NCBI RefSeq assembly: GCF_021083185.1
Contig: NZ_JAIGQB010000012.1
Span: 1 to 64,000, forward strand
Source of the DNA: Nocardioides furvisabuli
GTDB taxonomy: Bacteria > Actinomycetota > Actinomycetes > Propionibacteriales > Nocardioidaceae
Direction: 5' to 3'
DNA length: 64,000 bases
This document shows, in pieces, positions 42,977 through 51,652 of this stretch (position 1 is its first letter; each line of letters begins with the position of its first letter). The translations under genes were made by a program, and so were the position numbers. The notes beneath the pieces are model-generated. The model saw only the letters and a list, made by a program, of their open reading frames with translations. It searched no databases and was not told where the DNA came from.

Positions 42977-43966
42977 TCAGTCGACGGCGCCGTCGTCGAC
43001 GGTCCGCGCGTGCGGGCGGCCGGGGTCGTCGAGGACCGGCGTGGTCTCGCCGGCTCGCAGCGCCTCGAGCTGCGCGCAGACCGCGGTGCCGTAGAAGAAC
43101 GCGACCGACGACAGCAGCGCCCACAGCAGCAGCGCGAAGATGCCGGCCAGCGGACCGTAGACGCTGCCGAACGACCCGCTCAGCGAGACGTACGCCGCCA
43201 ACCCGGCGGTCGCGACGGTGGTGAGCGCCACCGCGATGCCCGAGCCGAGGGCCAGCCAGGAGAGGGCGGGCTGCTGCCGCCGCGGGGCGTGGTCGAGCAG
43301 CACCGCGATGGCGAACACCAGCAGGGCCAGCCCGAGCGGCCAGCGCAGGACGTTCCACCACAGGACGGAGCCGTCGGACCACCCGTAGTTCTCGGCCATC
43401 GCGTCGCCGAGCGCCCGGCCGCCGACGATCATCACGAAGCCGATGCCGACCGGCACCGCGAGCACGACCGTCAGCACGGCGGCGCGGCCGTACTTGTGCA
43501 GCGCCTTGCGGTCGCGCCGGATGCCGTAGATGCGGTTGGCGCCGCGCTCCACCTGTGCGAAGGCTGTCGTCATGGAGAGCAGGGCGAAGCCCAGGCCCAG
43601 GACGAGCGCCACCTCGCCGGCGATCTCGGAGGTGTCGGAGTCCTCCACCGCGGACGCCAGCGCGTCGCCGTCGCCGGAGCCGGGGGAGAGCGCGTCGACC
43701 ACGTGTGCGACGACGGCGGCCGGGCGTTCCTCGTCGATGTCGGAGGCGAGACCGGTCAGCGCGAGCAGGAACGGCACGACCGCCAGGCACACCTGCAGCG
43801 CGAGGGCGCGGGAGTTGGTGAACCCGTCGCCGTAGCGGAACCGCACGAACGACTCGACAGCGATCTTGCGCAGGCCGTGGTGGCGGGCGAGGTGCCAGGC
43901 GTCCTCGGCGTCGAGCTCGTCACCGTCCATCTCGGTGGTGACGGGCACGGTGCGGGCGGTGGTCAT
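42977..43966 (-). CDS. YihY/YhjD/BrkB-family membrane protein
   Basis: 329 residues with about six membrane helices. FRYGDGFTNSRALALQVCLA at the first helix and FALLSMTTAFAQVERGANRIYG correspond to the YihY family (YhjD-like branch). YhjD of E. coli can relieve the need for LPS transport, so a role in envelope lipids has been proposed; the function here is unknown. The upstream gene in the window at 7378 is a distant paralogue. Confidence 0.85.
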   Translation of the reverse strand: MTTARTVPVTTEMDGDELDAEDAWHLARHHGLRKIAVESFVRFRYGDGFTNSRALALQVCLAVVPFLLALTGLASDIDEERPAAVVAHVVDALSPGSGDGDALASAVEDSDTSEIAGEVALVLGLGFALLSMTTAFAQVERGANRIYGIRRDRKALHKYGRAAVLTVVLAVPVGIGFVMIVGGRALGDAMAENYGWSDGSVLWWNVLRWPLGLALLVFAIAVLLDHAPRRQQPALSWLALGSGIAVALTTVATAGLAAYVSLSGSFGSVYGPLAGIFALLLWALLSSVAFFYGTAVCAQLEALRAGETTPVLDDPGRPHARTVDDGAVD

Positions 43967-44038
43967 GGCGGCACACTAGGGCTCTGCCGGGTCACGCAGC
44001 ACGCAGTGGCCGGGCACCCCCACCCCGAGGAGCACCTG

Positions 44039-45316
44039 GTGAGCACCCCCGACCGCGGCCGCCGGACCAACTGGTCCGGGAACCTGACCTACGCCGCACG
44101 AGAGCTCGTCCGCCCAGCGAGCGTCGCCGAGCTGCAGGCGGTGGTGTCCGCCGCGTCCGCAGCCGGCGACCGGCTGCGGGCGCTCGGCTCGCGGCACTCC
44201 TTCTCGAGCGTGGCCGACACCGACGGGGTGCACGTCAGCACCCGTGACCTCGGCCTGTCCGTCGAGCTCCAGGGCGCCGACGGTGCGGTCGCGGTCGTCC
44301 CCGGCGCGATGACGTACGCGGAGGTGGCTCCGGTGCTCCAGGCGCGCGGCCGTGCGCTGCACAACCTCGGCTCGCTGCCGCACATCAGCGTCGCCGGCGC
44401 TTGTGCGACCGGCACCCACGGGTCCGGCGACGACCTCGGGTCCCTGGCGACGGCCGTGGTCGCCGTCGAGCTCGTGACCGCGTCGGGGGAGCTGGTGCGC
44501 CTCGACTGCGCCCACGCCGACTTCCGCGGTGCGGTGGTCTCGCTCGGCGCGCTGGGCGTGGTGACTCGGCTGTGGCTGCGCACCGAGCCGACCTACGAGG
44601 TCCGCCAGCGGGTGTGGGAGGGGCTGCCGGCGTCGGAGGTGGCCGAGCAGCTGCTGGCGGTCCTGGGAAGCGGCACCAGCGTGAGCGTCTTCACCGACCT
44701 GTCCGACCCCGCCACGGTCTCCTCGGTGTGGGTCAAGGACAGGCTCGACCGCCCGGGGACCCTGGCGCCCTGCCTGGCCTCCCGCGTCCCGGCCGCCCGG
44801 GAGGTGCACCCGGTGCCGGGGGTGGACCCGGCCGCTGCCTCGCCGCAGCAAGGGACGCCGGGGCCGTGGCACGAACGCCTCCCGCACTTCCGCGCCTCGC
44901 ACGTGCCCAGCGTGGGGGAGGAGCTGCAGAGCGAGCTCTTCCTCCCCCGCGAGGCCGCCCCGCACCTGCTGCCCGCGCTCGCGCGCATCAGCGACCTCGT
45001 CGCGTCCGCGCTGCTCGTCCACGAGATCCGGTCCGCAGCCGCCGACGACCTGTGGCTCAGCCCGCTGCGTGGTCGCGACTCGGTCATGGCGCACTTCACC
45101 TGGCGGCCCGAGCCCGAGCTGGTGCTGCCGGCGCTGCGAGCCGTGGAGGACGCCCTGGCGCCCTGGGAGCCCCGCGCGCACTGGGGCAAGATCACCGCCA
45201 CCCCCGAGCTCCGCGCACCGGCCGGGGCGTACGACGTGGCCGCCTTCGAGGCCCTTCGTGCGCGTCTCGACCCGGACGGGGTGTTCCGCAACGACCTGCT
45301 CCTGCCGCCGCGCTGA
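44039..45316 (+). CDS. FAD-linked sugar/alditol oxidase (AldO-like)
   Basis: 425 residues. FAD-binding PCMH fold: NWSGNLTYAARELVRPAS, GSRHSF with the probable covalent-FAD His53, LGSLPHISVAGACATGTHGS, and the ALO-type C-terminal domain ending in RLDPDGVFRND. Closest in pattern to the Streptomyces alditol oxidase AldO; D-arabinono- and gulono-lactone oxidases are the other candidates. It would oxidise a polyol with release of H2O2, in the cytoplasm as no signal is visible. GTG at 44039 is preceded by GAGGAG. Confidence 0.85.
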   Translation: MSTPDRGRRTNWSGNLTYAARELVRPASVAELQAVVSAASAAGDRLRALGSRHSFSSVADTDGVHVSTRDLGLSVELQGADGAVAVVPGAMTYAEVAPVLQARGRALHNLGSLPHISVAGACATGTHGSGDDLGSLATAVVAVELVTASGELVRLDCAHADFRGAVVSLGALGVVTRLWLRTEPTYEVRQRVWEGLPASEVAEQLLAVLGSGTSVSVFTDLSDPATVSSVWVKDRLDRPGTLAPCLASRVPAAREVHPVPGVDPAAASPQQGTPGPWHERLPHFRASHVPSVGEELQSELFLPREAAPHLLPALARISDLVASALLVHEIRSAAADDLWLSPLRGRDSVMAHFTWRPEPELVLPALRAVEDALAPWEPRAHWGKITATPELRAPAGAYDVAAFEALRARLDPDGVFRNDLLLPPR

Positions 45317-45366
45317 GTCCGGACGGGCTCTGGCACCTGTCGGTCCCGGTCGCCACACTGGGAGTC

Positions 45367-46311
45367 ATGCAGGCTCCAGAACGCGTCGGCCGGGTGTCCG
45401 ACCAGGTGCAGGCGCAGGTCAGCAGGTTCTACGACGGCGGCACGCTGCCCCGCGACGGTGCTCCGAGCCAGCCGCCCGACCCGGCCGAGGAGATGCGGAT
45501 CGTCCTCGAGCGCCACGCCGAGGAGGGCGTCGAGACCTTCTCCCTGGAGCGCCGCCTGGCCTACCGCGACCGCCACCTCGGCGAGCTGCTGGTGCCGGCG
45601 GACGCGGCGTTTCGCACCGACCTGACCTCCGTGCCGGCGATCTTCACCTGGCTGGTGCCCAAGACCGGCGCCCACCTGCCGGCGGCCCTGCTGCACGACG
45701 CGCTGGTGGCCGGGCGCGACGACCCGACGTCGTACGTCTCCACCGAGGGGCGCACCGTCGACCGGGTCGAGGCCGACCGGGTCTTCCGCGACGCGATGGC
45801 CGACACGGGCACCGGGGTGATCAGGCGCTGGATCGTGTGGACCGCGGTCACGGTCGCGACGATCTTCGTCGGTCGCGCCGTGCCGTGGTCGCGGGCGCGC
45901 CACTGGTCCTACCGGGTGGCGGCCGCCGTCACGATCGTGACCATCGTCTGGCTCGGCTGGAGCGCCACCAGCGACCTGTTCGACCGGTCGTGGGTCGGCG
46001 CTGTCGACGTGCCGTGGATGGGTGACCGGCCGTGGTGGCAGGAGCTGCTCGGGGGCTTGTCGGGGGCGATCGTGCTGCCGCTCGCGCTGAGCCTGCTGTG
46101 GGGGCGGCTGCGGATCGCCGGCGCCATCGCCGGGGTCATGCTCGCCGTCCTGCTGCACGTGACGGTCGGGGTGGCCGTCATCGCGGCGACCTACCTCGCG
46201 CTCGAGCGGCTGGCCCGTCGCTCCGCGCTCCTGGCGTGGGCGTTGGCCGCGGTGGTCGTGGTCGGGGCGGTCGCGGTGTTCGCCGTCCTCTCGGGCATCA
46301 GCCTCGGTTGA
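45367..46311 (+). CDS. DUF1353 domain fused to a membrane domain
   Basis: 314 residues. Residues 55-145 hold a DUF1353 domain: FRTDLTSVPAIFTWLVP, GAHLPAALLHDALVAG and VDRVEADRVFRDAM, which is usually a stand-alone protein, often phage-encoded and of unknown function. The rest has about five membrane helices. The fusion suggests a membrane-tethered enzyme-like domain. The last 14 nt overlap the convergent gene at 46298. Confidence 0.78.
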   Translation: MQAPERVGRVSDQVQAQVSRFYDGGTLPRDGAPSQPPDPAEEMRIVLERHAEEGVETFSLERRLAYRDRHLGELLVPADAAFRTDLTSVPAIFTWLVPKTGAHLPAALLHDALVAGRDDPTSYVSTEGRTVDRVEADRVFRDAMADTGTGVIRRWIVWTAVTVATIFVGRAVPWSRARHWSYRVAAAVTIVTIVWLGWSATSDLFDRSWVGAVDVPWMGDRPWWQELLGGLSGAIVLPLALSLLWGRLRIAGAIAGVMLAVLLHVTVGVAVIAATYLALERLARRSALLAWALAAVVVVGAVAVFAVLSGISLG

Positions 46312-46702
46312 CGCCGACGCCGATCTCGGCCAGCCAGCGCGCGGCGAAGGTGTCACGCGGGAGGTCGCGGGTCAGCAGGTCGACGCCGGTGTGGAGCGCC
46401 ACGGCGACGAGGCCGAGGGCCGCCGCGGTCACCAGCATGCCGCTGACGTTGCGCGGGAAGCGGCTCGGGACCGTGCGCACGCGCTGCCACCCGCCCACGA
46501 GACCGGAGGTGACGACCGCAGACACCACGCTGGCGAAGGCCGCGCCCACGACCGTGCCGAGCAGGCCGATCTGCCTGCTCAGGATCGCAGCGGTGGCGGC
46601 CGCCACGGCACCGGCGACGAGCTGGGGCAGGGACAGGTCGAGCAAGGGCTTGCGGGCGTCGGGCTGGGTCTTCTCGGGCTGCATCTTCTCGGGTGGGGTC
46701 AT
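46298..46702 (-). CDS. Small membrane protein of unknown function
   Basis: 134 residues. A Pro/Lys-rich N-terminus (KMQPEKTQPDARKP) is followed by three hydrophobic segments (about 28-50, 52-72 and 86-105). No known family recognised. The N-terminus contains a short imperfect repeat (PPEKMQPEKTQP). ATG at 46702 lacks a strong ribosome site. The 3' end overlaps the DUF1353 gene. Confidence 0.6.
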   Translation of the reverse strand: MTPPEKMQPEKTQPDARKPLLDLSLPQLVAGAVAAATAAILSRQIGLLGTVVGAAFASVVSAVVTSGLVGGWQRVRTVPSRFPRNVSGMLVTAAALGLVAVALHTGVDLLTRDLPRDTFAARWLAEIGVGVNRG

Positions 46703-46806
46703 CTCACAGGTTCGGGTCGGCGACAGGGCGTACCCCTGTACGACGCCCGCGACCCGCCGATCGTTTCCGAGCGTGAGCGACCTCACCCGGCAGGCGCGCG
46801 GACGGC

Positions 46807-47532
46807 TCAGCGCAGGGAGTACGTCGCCAGCGAGACGCCGACGTAGTGCGCGGCGAAGGCGAGCACGGTGAAGGAGTGGAAGACCTCGTGGAAGCCGAAC
46901 CACCGCGGTGACGGGTTGGGGCGCTTGAGCCCGTAGACCACGCCGCCGAGCGTGTACAGGATGCCGCCCGCGGCGACCAGGACCAGGGTGGCGATGGCGA
47001 CGCCGGTGCTGAAACGGTCGGCGCCCTCCATGAACTGCGGGATGAAGAAGACGGCCGCCCAGCCGAGGGCGATGTACATCGGCGTGTAGAGCCAGCGCGG
47101 CGCGTCGGTCCAGAAGACGCGGAAGATCACGCCCGCGAGCGCCGCCACCCAGACCACGACCAGCAGCGTCGTGCGCGCGGTGCCGTCGAGGAAGAGGAGC
47201 GCGTAGGGCGTGTAGGTGCCGGCGATGAGCACGAAGATGTTGGCGTGGTCGAAGCGCCGCAGGAACGCCCACGTGCGAGGGGACCAGTTGCCGCGGTGGT
47301 AGATCGCGGACACGGTGAAGACGAGCAGCGCCGACAGGGCGAAGGCCAGCGAGCCGATGCGGGTCAACGGGGTGGGCGAGAGGGCCACGAGGACGATGCC
47401 CGCCGCGAGGGCCAGCGGTGCGGTCCCGGCGTGGAGCCAGCCGCGCAGGTGGGGCTTGACCTCGGCCATCTTGTCGGCCATGACCTCGCCGGCGCGCTCC
47501 ACGGCGTGCTCGACACGGTCGCGTGGCGTCAT
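46807..47532 (-). CDS. Hemolysin III/PAQR family membrane protein
   Basis: 241 residues with seven membrane helices. The conserved PAQR/hemolysin III metal-site residues are seen: SAIYHRGNWSP, RRFDHANIFVLIAGTYTP and near the end FGFHEVFHSFTVLAFAAHY. Relatives of adiponectin receptors are zinc-dependent lipid hydrolases; the bacterial substrate is unknown. In mycobacteria the homologue (Rv1085c, recalled) is next to the same prenyltransferase, as here. Confidence 0.92.
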   Translation of the reverse strand: MTPRDRVEHAVERAGEVMADKMAEVKPHLRGWLHAGTAPLALAAGIVLVALSPTPLTRIGSLAFALSALLVFTVSAIYHRGNWSPRTWAFLRRFDHANIFVLIAGTYTPYALLFLDGTARTTLLVVVWVAALAGVIFRVFWTDAPRWLYTPMYIALGWAAVFFIPQFMEGADRFSTGVAIATLVLVAAGGILYTLGGVVYGLKRPNPSPRWFGFHEVFHSFTVLAFAAHYVGVSLATYSLR

Positions 47533-47627
47533 GTCGTGGTCTCCATGGGACGAAATTACCCGTTGAGCGGTGACGCGCGCACCCGAGCGACGCGGAGGGC
47601 TCCGTCACACGGCGCTACCATCGGTGG

Positions 47628-48407
47628 GTGGTGAGGCTCAAGGACGCGGTGCGACGGGTGCTCTACCCGGCCTACGAGTCCCGGGTGGTGAAGTTCCTCC
47701 CGACCGACCAGATCCCCCAGCACGTCGGCGTCATGCTCGACGGCAACCGGCGCTGGGCCAAGGCCGTCGGCCTCAACACTGCCGAGGGCTACCAGGCCGG
47801 CGCCGACAACATCCGCCCGCTCCTGGGCTGGTGCGAGGAGGTCGGGGTCGAGGTCGTGACGCTGTGGCTGCTGTCCAGCGACAACCTCACCAACCGCCCC
47901 CCTGAGCAGCTCACCGGGCTGCTGGCGATCATCGAGGGCGCCGTGGCGTCGCTGGCCGAGGCCGGTCGCTGGCGCATCCACCCGGTGGGCGCGCTGGACC
48001 TGCTGCCGCCCGAGACCGCCGCCCGGCTCAAGGCAGCCGAGGAGGCGACCCGCGACATCGACGGGATCCTGGTCAACGTCGCCGTCGGCTACGGCGGGCG
48101 ACGCGAGATCGCCGACGCCGTACGCGCCCTGCTCGCCGAGCACGCGACGCGCGGCACCTCCCTGGAGGAGCTCGCCGACCTCATCGACGTCGAGCACATC
48201 GCCGAGCACCTCTACACCAAGGGCCAGCCCGACCCCGACCTCGTGATCCGCACGTCGGGCGAGCAGCGCCTCGGCGGCTTCCTGCTCTGGCAGTCGGCGA
48301 ACTCGGAGTTCTACTTCTGCGAGGCGCTGTGGCCCGACTTCCGCCGCGTCGACTTCCTGCGCGCGATCCGTGCGTACGCCGCCCGCGAGCGCCGCTTCGG
48401 CGGCTGA
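47628..48407 (+). CDS. uppS: cis-Prenyl diphosphate synthase (UppS/Z-FPP synthase family)
   Basis: 259 residues. The catalytic Asp38 is in VMLDGNRRWAK; LWLLSSDNLTNR, VNVAVGYGGRREI and DLVIRTSGEQRLGGFLLWQ complete the family set. It condenses isopentenyl diphosphate onto an allylic primer for the polyprenyl phosphate carrier of cell-wall synthesis. The position next to hemolysin III and near phoH matches the mycobacterial short-chain Z-FPP synthase Rv1086 rather than the decaprenyl enzyme; the chain length cannot be read here. GTG at 47628 follows TACCAT by 6 nt. Confidence 0.9.
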   Translation: MVRLKDAVRRVLYPAYESRVVKFLPTDQIPQHVGVMLDGNRRWAKAVGLNTAEGYQAGADNIRPLLGWCEEVGVEVVTLWLLSSDNLTNRPPEQLTGLLAIIEGAVASLAEAGRWRIHPVGALDLLPPETAARLKAAEEATRDIDGILVNVAVGYGGRREIADAVRALLAEHATRGTSLEELADLIDVEHIAEHLYTKGQPDPDLVIRTSGEQRLGGFLLWQSANSEFYFCEALWPDFRRVDFLRAIRAYAARERRFGG

Positions 48408-48626
48408 CCAGCCCGTCGTCGGACGTCAACCGAGGCGTCACCTCGCGTTCGGGCGTGTCGCCCCGGATCGGCCTGCGTACGGGCGTACTTTCGCGACATC
48501 GGCAGGTGGGGAAGCCTGCTGTACCGGGAGGCAGTCCTTGAGCACTCAGATGGGAGCTCTCCGGTCCGTTGAATGACACGGGCCGGGCGAGGAGTGCGCG
48601 CGCCGACCCGCAGCAAGGGGTTAGTC

Positions 48627-49967
48627 GTGGCCAGCAAGTCCTCATCCAGCTCCGCATCGTCCGGCTCCACCCGCGGTGACCGTCAGACCTACGTCCTGGA
48701 CACCAGCGTCCTGCTCGCCGATCCAGGCGCGCTGACCCGCTTCGCCGAGCACGAGGTCGTGCTCCCCGTGGTGGTGATCACCGAGCTCGAGGGCAAGCGC
48801 CACCACCCCGAGCTGGGCTACTTCGCCCGGGCGGCGCTGCGGGCGCTCGACGACCTCCGGGTCGTCAACGGCCGCCTCGACGAGCCGGTCTCGATCGGCT
48901 CGCAGGGCGGCACCCTGCGCGTCGAGCTCAACCACACCGACGCCGCCTCGCTCCCCTCGGGCTTCCGGCTGGGCGACAACGACACCCGGATCCTCGCGGT
49001 GGCGCGCAACCTGGCCGACGAGGGCCACCGCGTCACCCTCGTCTCCAAGGACCTGCCGCTGCGGATCAAGGCCTCGGCCGTCGGCCTCGACGCCCAGGAG
49101 TACCGCGCCGAGAAGATCAGCGACTCCGGCTACACCGGCATGACGGAGCTGGAGGTGCCGGCCGCCGACCTCGACGAGCTCTACGAGGACGGCGTCATCG
49201 ACCTCGCCGACGCGCGCGACCTGCCGTGCCACAACGGACTCGTGCTGCTCTCCGAACGGGGCACGGCCCTGGGCCGGGTCGGCGCCGACAAGCGGGTCCA
49301 CCTCGTCCGTGGCGACCGCGACGCCTTCGGCATCCACGGCCGCTCGGCCGAGCAGCGGGTGGCGCTGGAGATGCTCCTCGACCCCGACGTCGGCATCGTC
49401 TCCCTCGGCGGACGTGCCGGCACCGGCAAGTCGGCGATGGCGCTGTGCGCCGGGCTCGAGGCGGTGATGGAGCGTCGCCAGCACAAGAAGGTCGTCGTGT
49501 TCCGCCCGCTCTTCGCCGTCGGCGGCCAGGAGCTCGGCTACCTCCCCGGCTCGGAGAACGAGAAGATGTCGCCCTGGGCCCAGGCCGTCTTCGACACCTT
49601 GGGCGCGCTCACCGGCAAGGACGTCATCGACGAGGTGATGGACCGCGGGATGCTCGAGGTGCTGCCGCTGACCCACATCCGGGGCCGGTCGCTGCACGAC
49701 GCCTTCGTCATCGTCGACGAGGCGCAGTCGCTGGAGCGCAACGTGCTGCTGACGGTGCTCTCGCGCATCGGCGCCAACTCCAAGGTCGTGCTCACCCACG
49801 ACGTCGCCCAGCGCGACAACCTGCGTGTGGGACGCCACGACGGCATCGTGGCGGTCGTGGAGAAGCTCAAGGGCCACCCGCTCTTCGCCCACGTGACGCT
49901 CACGCGCTCCGAGCGCTCTCCCATCGCGGCGCTCGTGACCGAGATGCTGGAGGACGTGACGCTCTGA
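48627..49967 (+). CDS. phoH: PhoH2-like PIN-PhoH fusion protein
   Basis: 446 residues. N-terminal PIN RNase domain (TYVLDTSVLLADP and the acidic pocket LGDNDTRILAVA) and C-terminal PhoH ATPase with Walker A GRAGTGKS (262-269) and Walker B VIVDEAQ. In Mycobacterium the corresponding PhoH2 (Rv1095, recalled) is an RNA helicase/ribonuclease that can act as a toxin. I found no clear antitoxin gene in the 219 bp upstream. GTG at 48627 has AAGGGG 7 nt before it; the longer frame from 48573 adds non-conserved residues. A long hairpin follows the gene. Confidence 0.9.
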   Translation: MASKSSSSSASSGSTRGDRQTYVLDTSVLLADPGALTRFAEHEVVLPVVVITELEGKRHHPELGYFARAALRALDDLRVVNGRLDEPVSIGSQGGTLRVELNHTDAASLPSGFRLGDNDTRILAVARNLADEGHRVTLVSKDLPLRIKASAVGLDAQEYRAEKISDSGYTGMTELEVPAADLDELYEDGVIDLADARDLPCHNGLVLLSERGTALGRVGADKRVHLVRGDRDAFGIHGRSAEQRVALEMLLDPDVGIVSLGGRAGTGKSAMALCAGLEAVMERRQHKKVVVFRPLFAVGGQELGYLPGSENEKMSPWAQAVFDTLGALTGKDVIDEVMDRGMLEVLPLTHIRGRSLHDAFVIVDEAQSLERNVLLTVLSRIGANSKVVLTHDVAQRDNLRVGRHDGIVAVVEKLKGHPLFAHVTLTRSERSPIAALVTEMLEDVTL

Positions 49968-49990
49968 GGGTCGGCCCGTGTCCGCCTCGA

Positions 49991-50078
49991 GGGATCCCCG
50001 GCTGGCCGGTGGTTCCGTAGGTTGTCAGGCTCTGCAAGGGCCGACAACGTATGGGATCACCGGCCGACCGGGGATCCC
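49991..50078 (+). repeat. Long imperfect hairpin: 36-bp arms, 16-nt loop
   Basis: The arms 49991-50026 and 50043-50078 match at 30 of 36 positions. On the + strand four of the six mismatches become G-U pairs, leaving one C-A and one G-G, so the + RNA would fold much better than the minus RNA. It starts 24 bp after the phoH stop. It may be a terminator/RNase III target, a regulatory RNA, or a palindromic mobile repeat. Confidence 0.75.
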
Positions 50079-50346
50079 GAGCAATGCCCGACCCGCCCGG
50101 CCCGTGACGGATGAGAGCGAAGGGGCGCCAGAGGCCCATGTGATCAATGAGGCGTCAGCGGTTGTGCCGTTCGGTTTGCACGGCCTCCGCGCCTCATGCA
50201 TGGTGGCTCGTGACCGTTTCGTGATCTTGGTCGTCGGCAGGGTCGGGGGAGCGTGCCAGCACCTCGTTGCACCGCCCGGATCCGGGACGGTCGCCCGCGC
50301 GTCCTCGTGACGCGTGCACCCCCGTCGTCGACCCCCGTGAGCTCTC
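50079..50346. other. Rest of the 379-bp gap between phoH and the SLT gene
   Basis: No reading frame with support. It contains a second weaker hairpin: atgaggcg (50147-50154) and cgcctcat (50190-50197), with gtgc/gcac inside, in an AT-richer patch. This may be the leader or promoter region of the SLT gene. I looked for a c-di-AMP (ydaO-type) riboswitch, common before such genes, and did not find its conserved segments. Confidence 0.4.
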
Positions 50347-51036
50347 GTGCCCAAGCCTGAGAAGTACGTCCCCACGCACCGCGCCCCCGGCAAGCACAAG
50401 GCCCCGCGTGCCCCGCGCCGCGCCCTGCGCACGGGCCTCGTCCTGTCCGGCCTCGCCGCCGCGGCGACCGGCGTGAGCGTCAGCGGCGGCCTGGCCATCC
50501 AGGACCGCGACGTGCTCGTCCCGGCCGCGGCCGACGTCGCCGAGCCGGCGGACACCGCGACGCCCCGCAGTACGCCGTCGAGCGACGCGTCCGGCGTGGC
50601 CGGCGCCGGCGCGGCAGCGCCCGAGCAGCCTCGGGAGCGCACCACGGTCTCCCGCTCCGGGCGGCGCACCGACGCCACCAAGGCCGCGGCCCTCGAGATG
50701 TCGGCCGGCTCCGCGGTCACCCGCTCCGAGACGCTGTCCGAGGGCGATCCGCGCGACATCGCTCGCGCGCTGCTGCCGGCGTACGGCTTCTCCTCCGACC
50801 AGTTCTCCTGCCTCGACTCGCTCTACGTCAGCGAGTCCGACTGGCGCGTCGACGCCGACAACCCGACGTCGTCGGCGTACGGCATCCCGCAGGCCCTCAC
50901 GCAGCTCCACGACCTGCCGGCCGACTACATGACCTCCGCGGAGTCGCAGATCCGGTGGGGGCTGGAGTACATCCAGGACACCTACGGCACCCCGTGCAGC
51001 GCGTGGAGCTTCAAGCAGGGCAATGGCTGGTACTGA
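50347..51036 (+). CDS. Secreted SLT/lysozyme-like protein
   Basis: 229 residues. A basic N-terminus (residues 1-28) and hydrophobic segment (29-48) form a signal peptide or anchor; a Thr/Ser/Ala-rich linker follows. The C-terminal 80 residues are a transglycosylase-like domain: CLDSLYVSESDWRVDADNP with the candidate catalytic Glu, SSAYGIPQAL and the terminal CSAWSFKQGNGWY. This is the short form found in many actinobacterial cell-wall hydrolases. GTG at 50347 lacks a clear ribosome site. Confidence 0.82.
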   Translation: MPKPEKYVPTHRAPGKHKAPRAPRRALRTGLVLSGLAAAATGVSVSGGLAIQDRDVLVPAAADVAEPADTATPRSTPSSDASGVAGAGAAAPEQPRERTTVSRSGRRTDATKAAALEMSAGSAVTRSETLSEGDPRDIARALLPAYGFSSDQFSCLDSLYVSESDWRVDADNPTSSAYGIPQALTQLHDLPADYMTSAESQIRWGLEYIQDTYGTPCSAWSFKQGNGWY

Positions 51037-51051
51037 CCCGGGCGGCGGTCG

Positions 51052-51648
51052 TCACCGGAGAGCCGGCGCCGAGTGCCGTGCGGTCGGCTCCGCACCGCGG
51101 TCGTCGGCGACCGACACCGCGAGCCCGAGCAGGAAGGCCGTGATGGCGGCCACCAGCGTCGGCGTCGCCAGGTCGGGCATGAAGCGGCGGCGGGCCCCGG
51201 CGGGCTCGGCGCCGTGGTACTCGTGCGTCAGGGCGTGGCCCTTGCCGCGGGCCAGGAGGTAGCGGTTGACCGGCCGGGCCGCGAAGAAGGCCACGGTCAG
51301 CGCGAGCATCATCGACAGCCAGAAGACCGGGTTGACCAGGCCGGCCTCCATCGCGCCCGGCACGAGTGCCATGACGGAGTTGTCGACCAGCTCCGTCGTC
51401 GCGATCGAGAGCGTGTCGGCGGCGAGCACGACGCTGAGCGCGGCGCCGACACCCAGGCCGGCCCGCAGCAGCGGCAGGGTCGACAGGGTGTAGCCGAAAC
51501 CGAACGCCAGGCCGACCGCGATCGCGATGGTGGTCCACGTGCCCGAGCCCGAGCGCGGTGCCGATCATCAGCCCGAGGATCTCGCCGATGGCACAGCCCG
51601 TGAGGCATGGAGGGTGGCGGAGATCGCCATCGTGTTCGTGCTGTCCAC
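51052..51648 (-). pseudogene. DUF4396 membrane protein gene with two frameshifts
   Basis: Read with two corrections the gene encodes MAISATLH, then CLTGCAIGEILGLMIGTALG, then TWTTIAIAVGLAFGFGY and the remaining helices, the pattern of actinobacterial DUF4396 proteins (about 195 residues, four to five membrane helices). One base is missing near 51607/51608, and one base is extra in the run at 51542-51544, so the frame is restored after 65 bp. As it stands, a TGA ends translation after about 20 residues. Candidate starts: GTG 51648 or ATG 51630. It is a real pseudogene or a product of two homopolymer sequencing errors. It follows the fumC stop by 4 bp. Confidence 0.75.
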
Positions 51649-51652
51649 CGGT

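Noticed and set aside
48408..48626. Antitoxin gene upstream of phoH2
   Set aside because: In mycobacteria one has been described, but the frames here have no recognisable start signal or conserved sequence.
49900..50310. Overlapping open frames on both strands with similar peptides
   Set aside because: Both read through the same palindrome (49991-50078), which makes the two translations resemble each other. No start signals or family match.
50079..50346. Possible c-di-AMP riboswitch before the SLT gene
   Set aside because: Gene context fits, but the conserved segments of the ydaO motif are not present.
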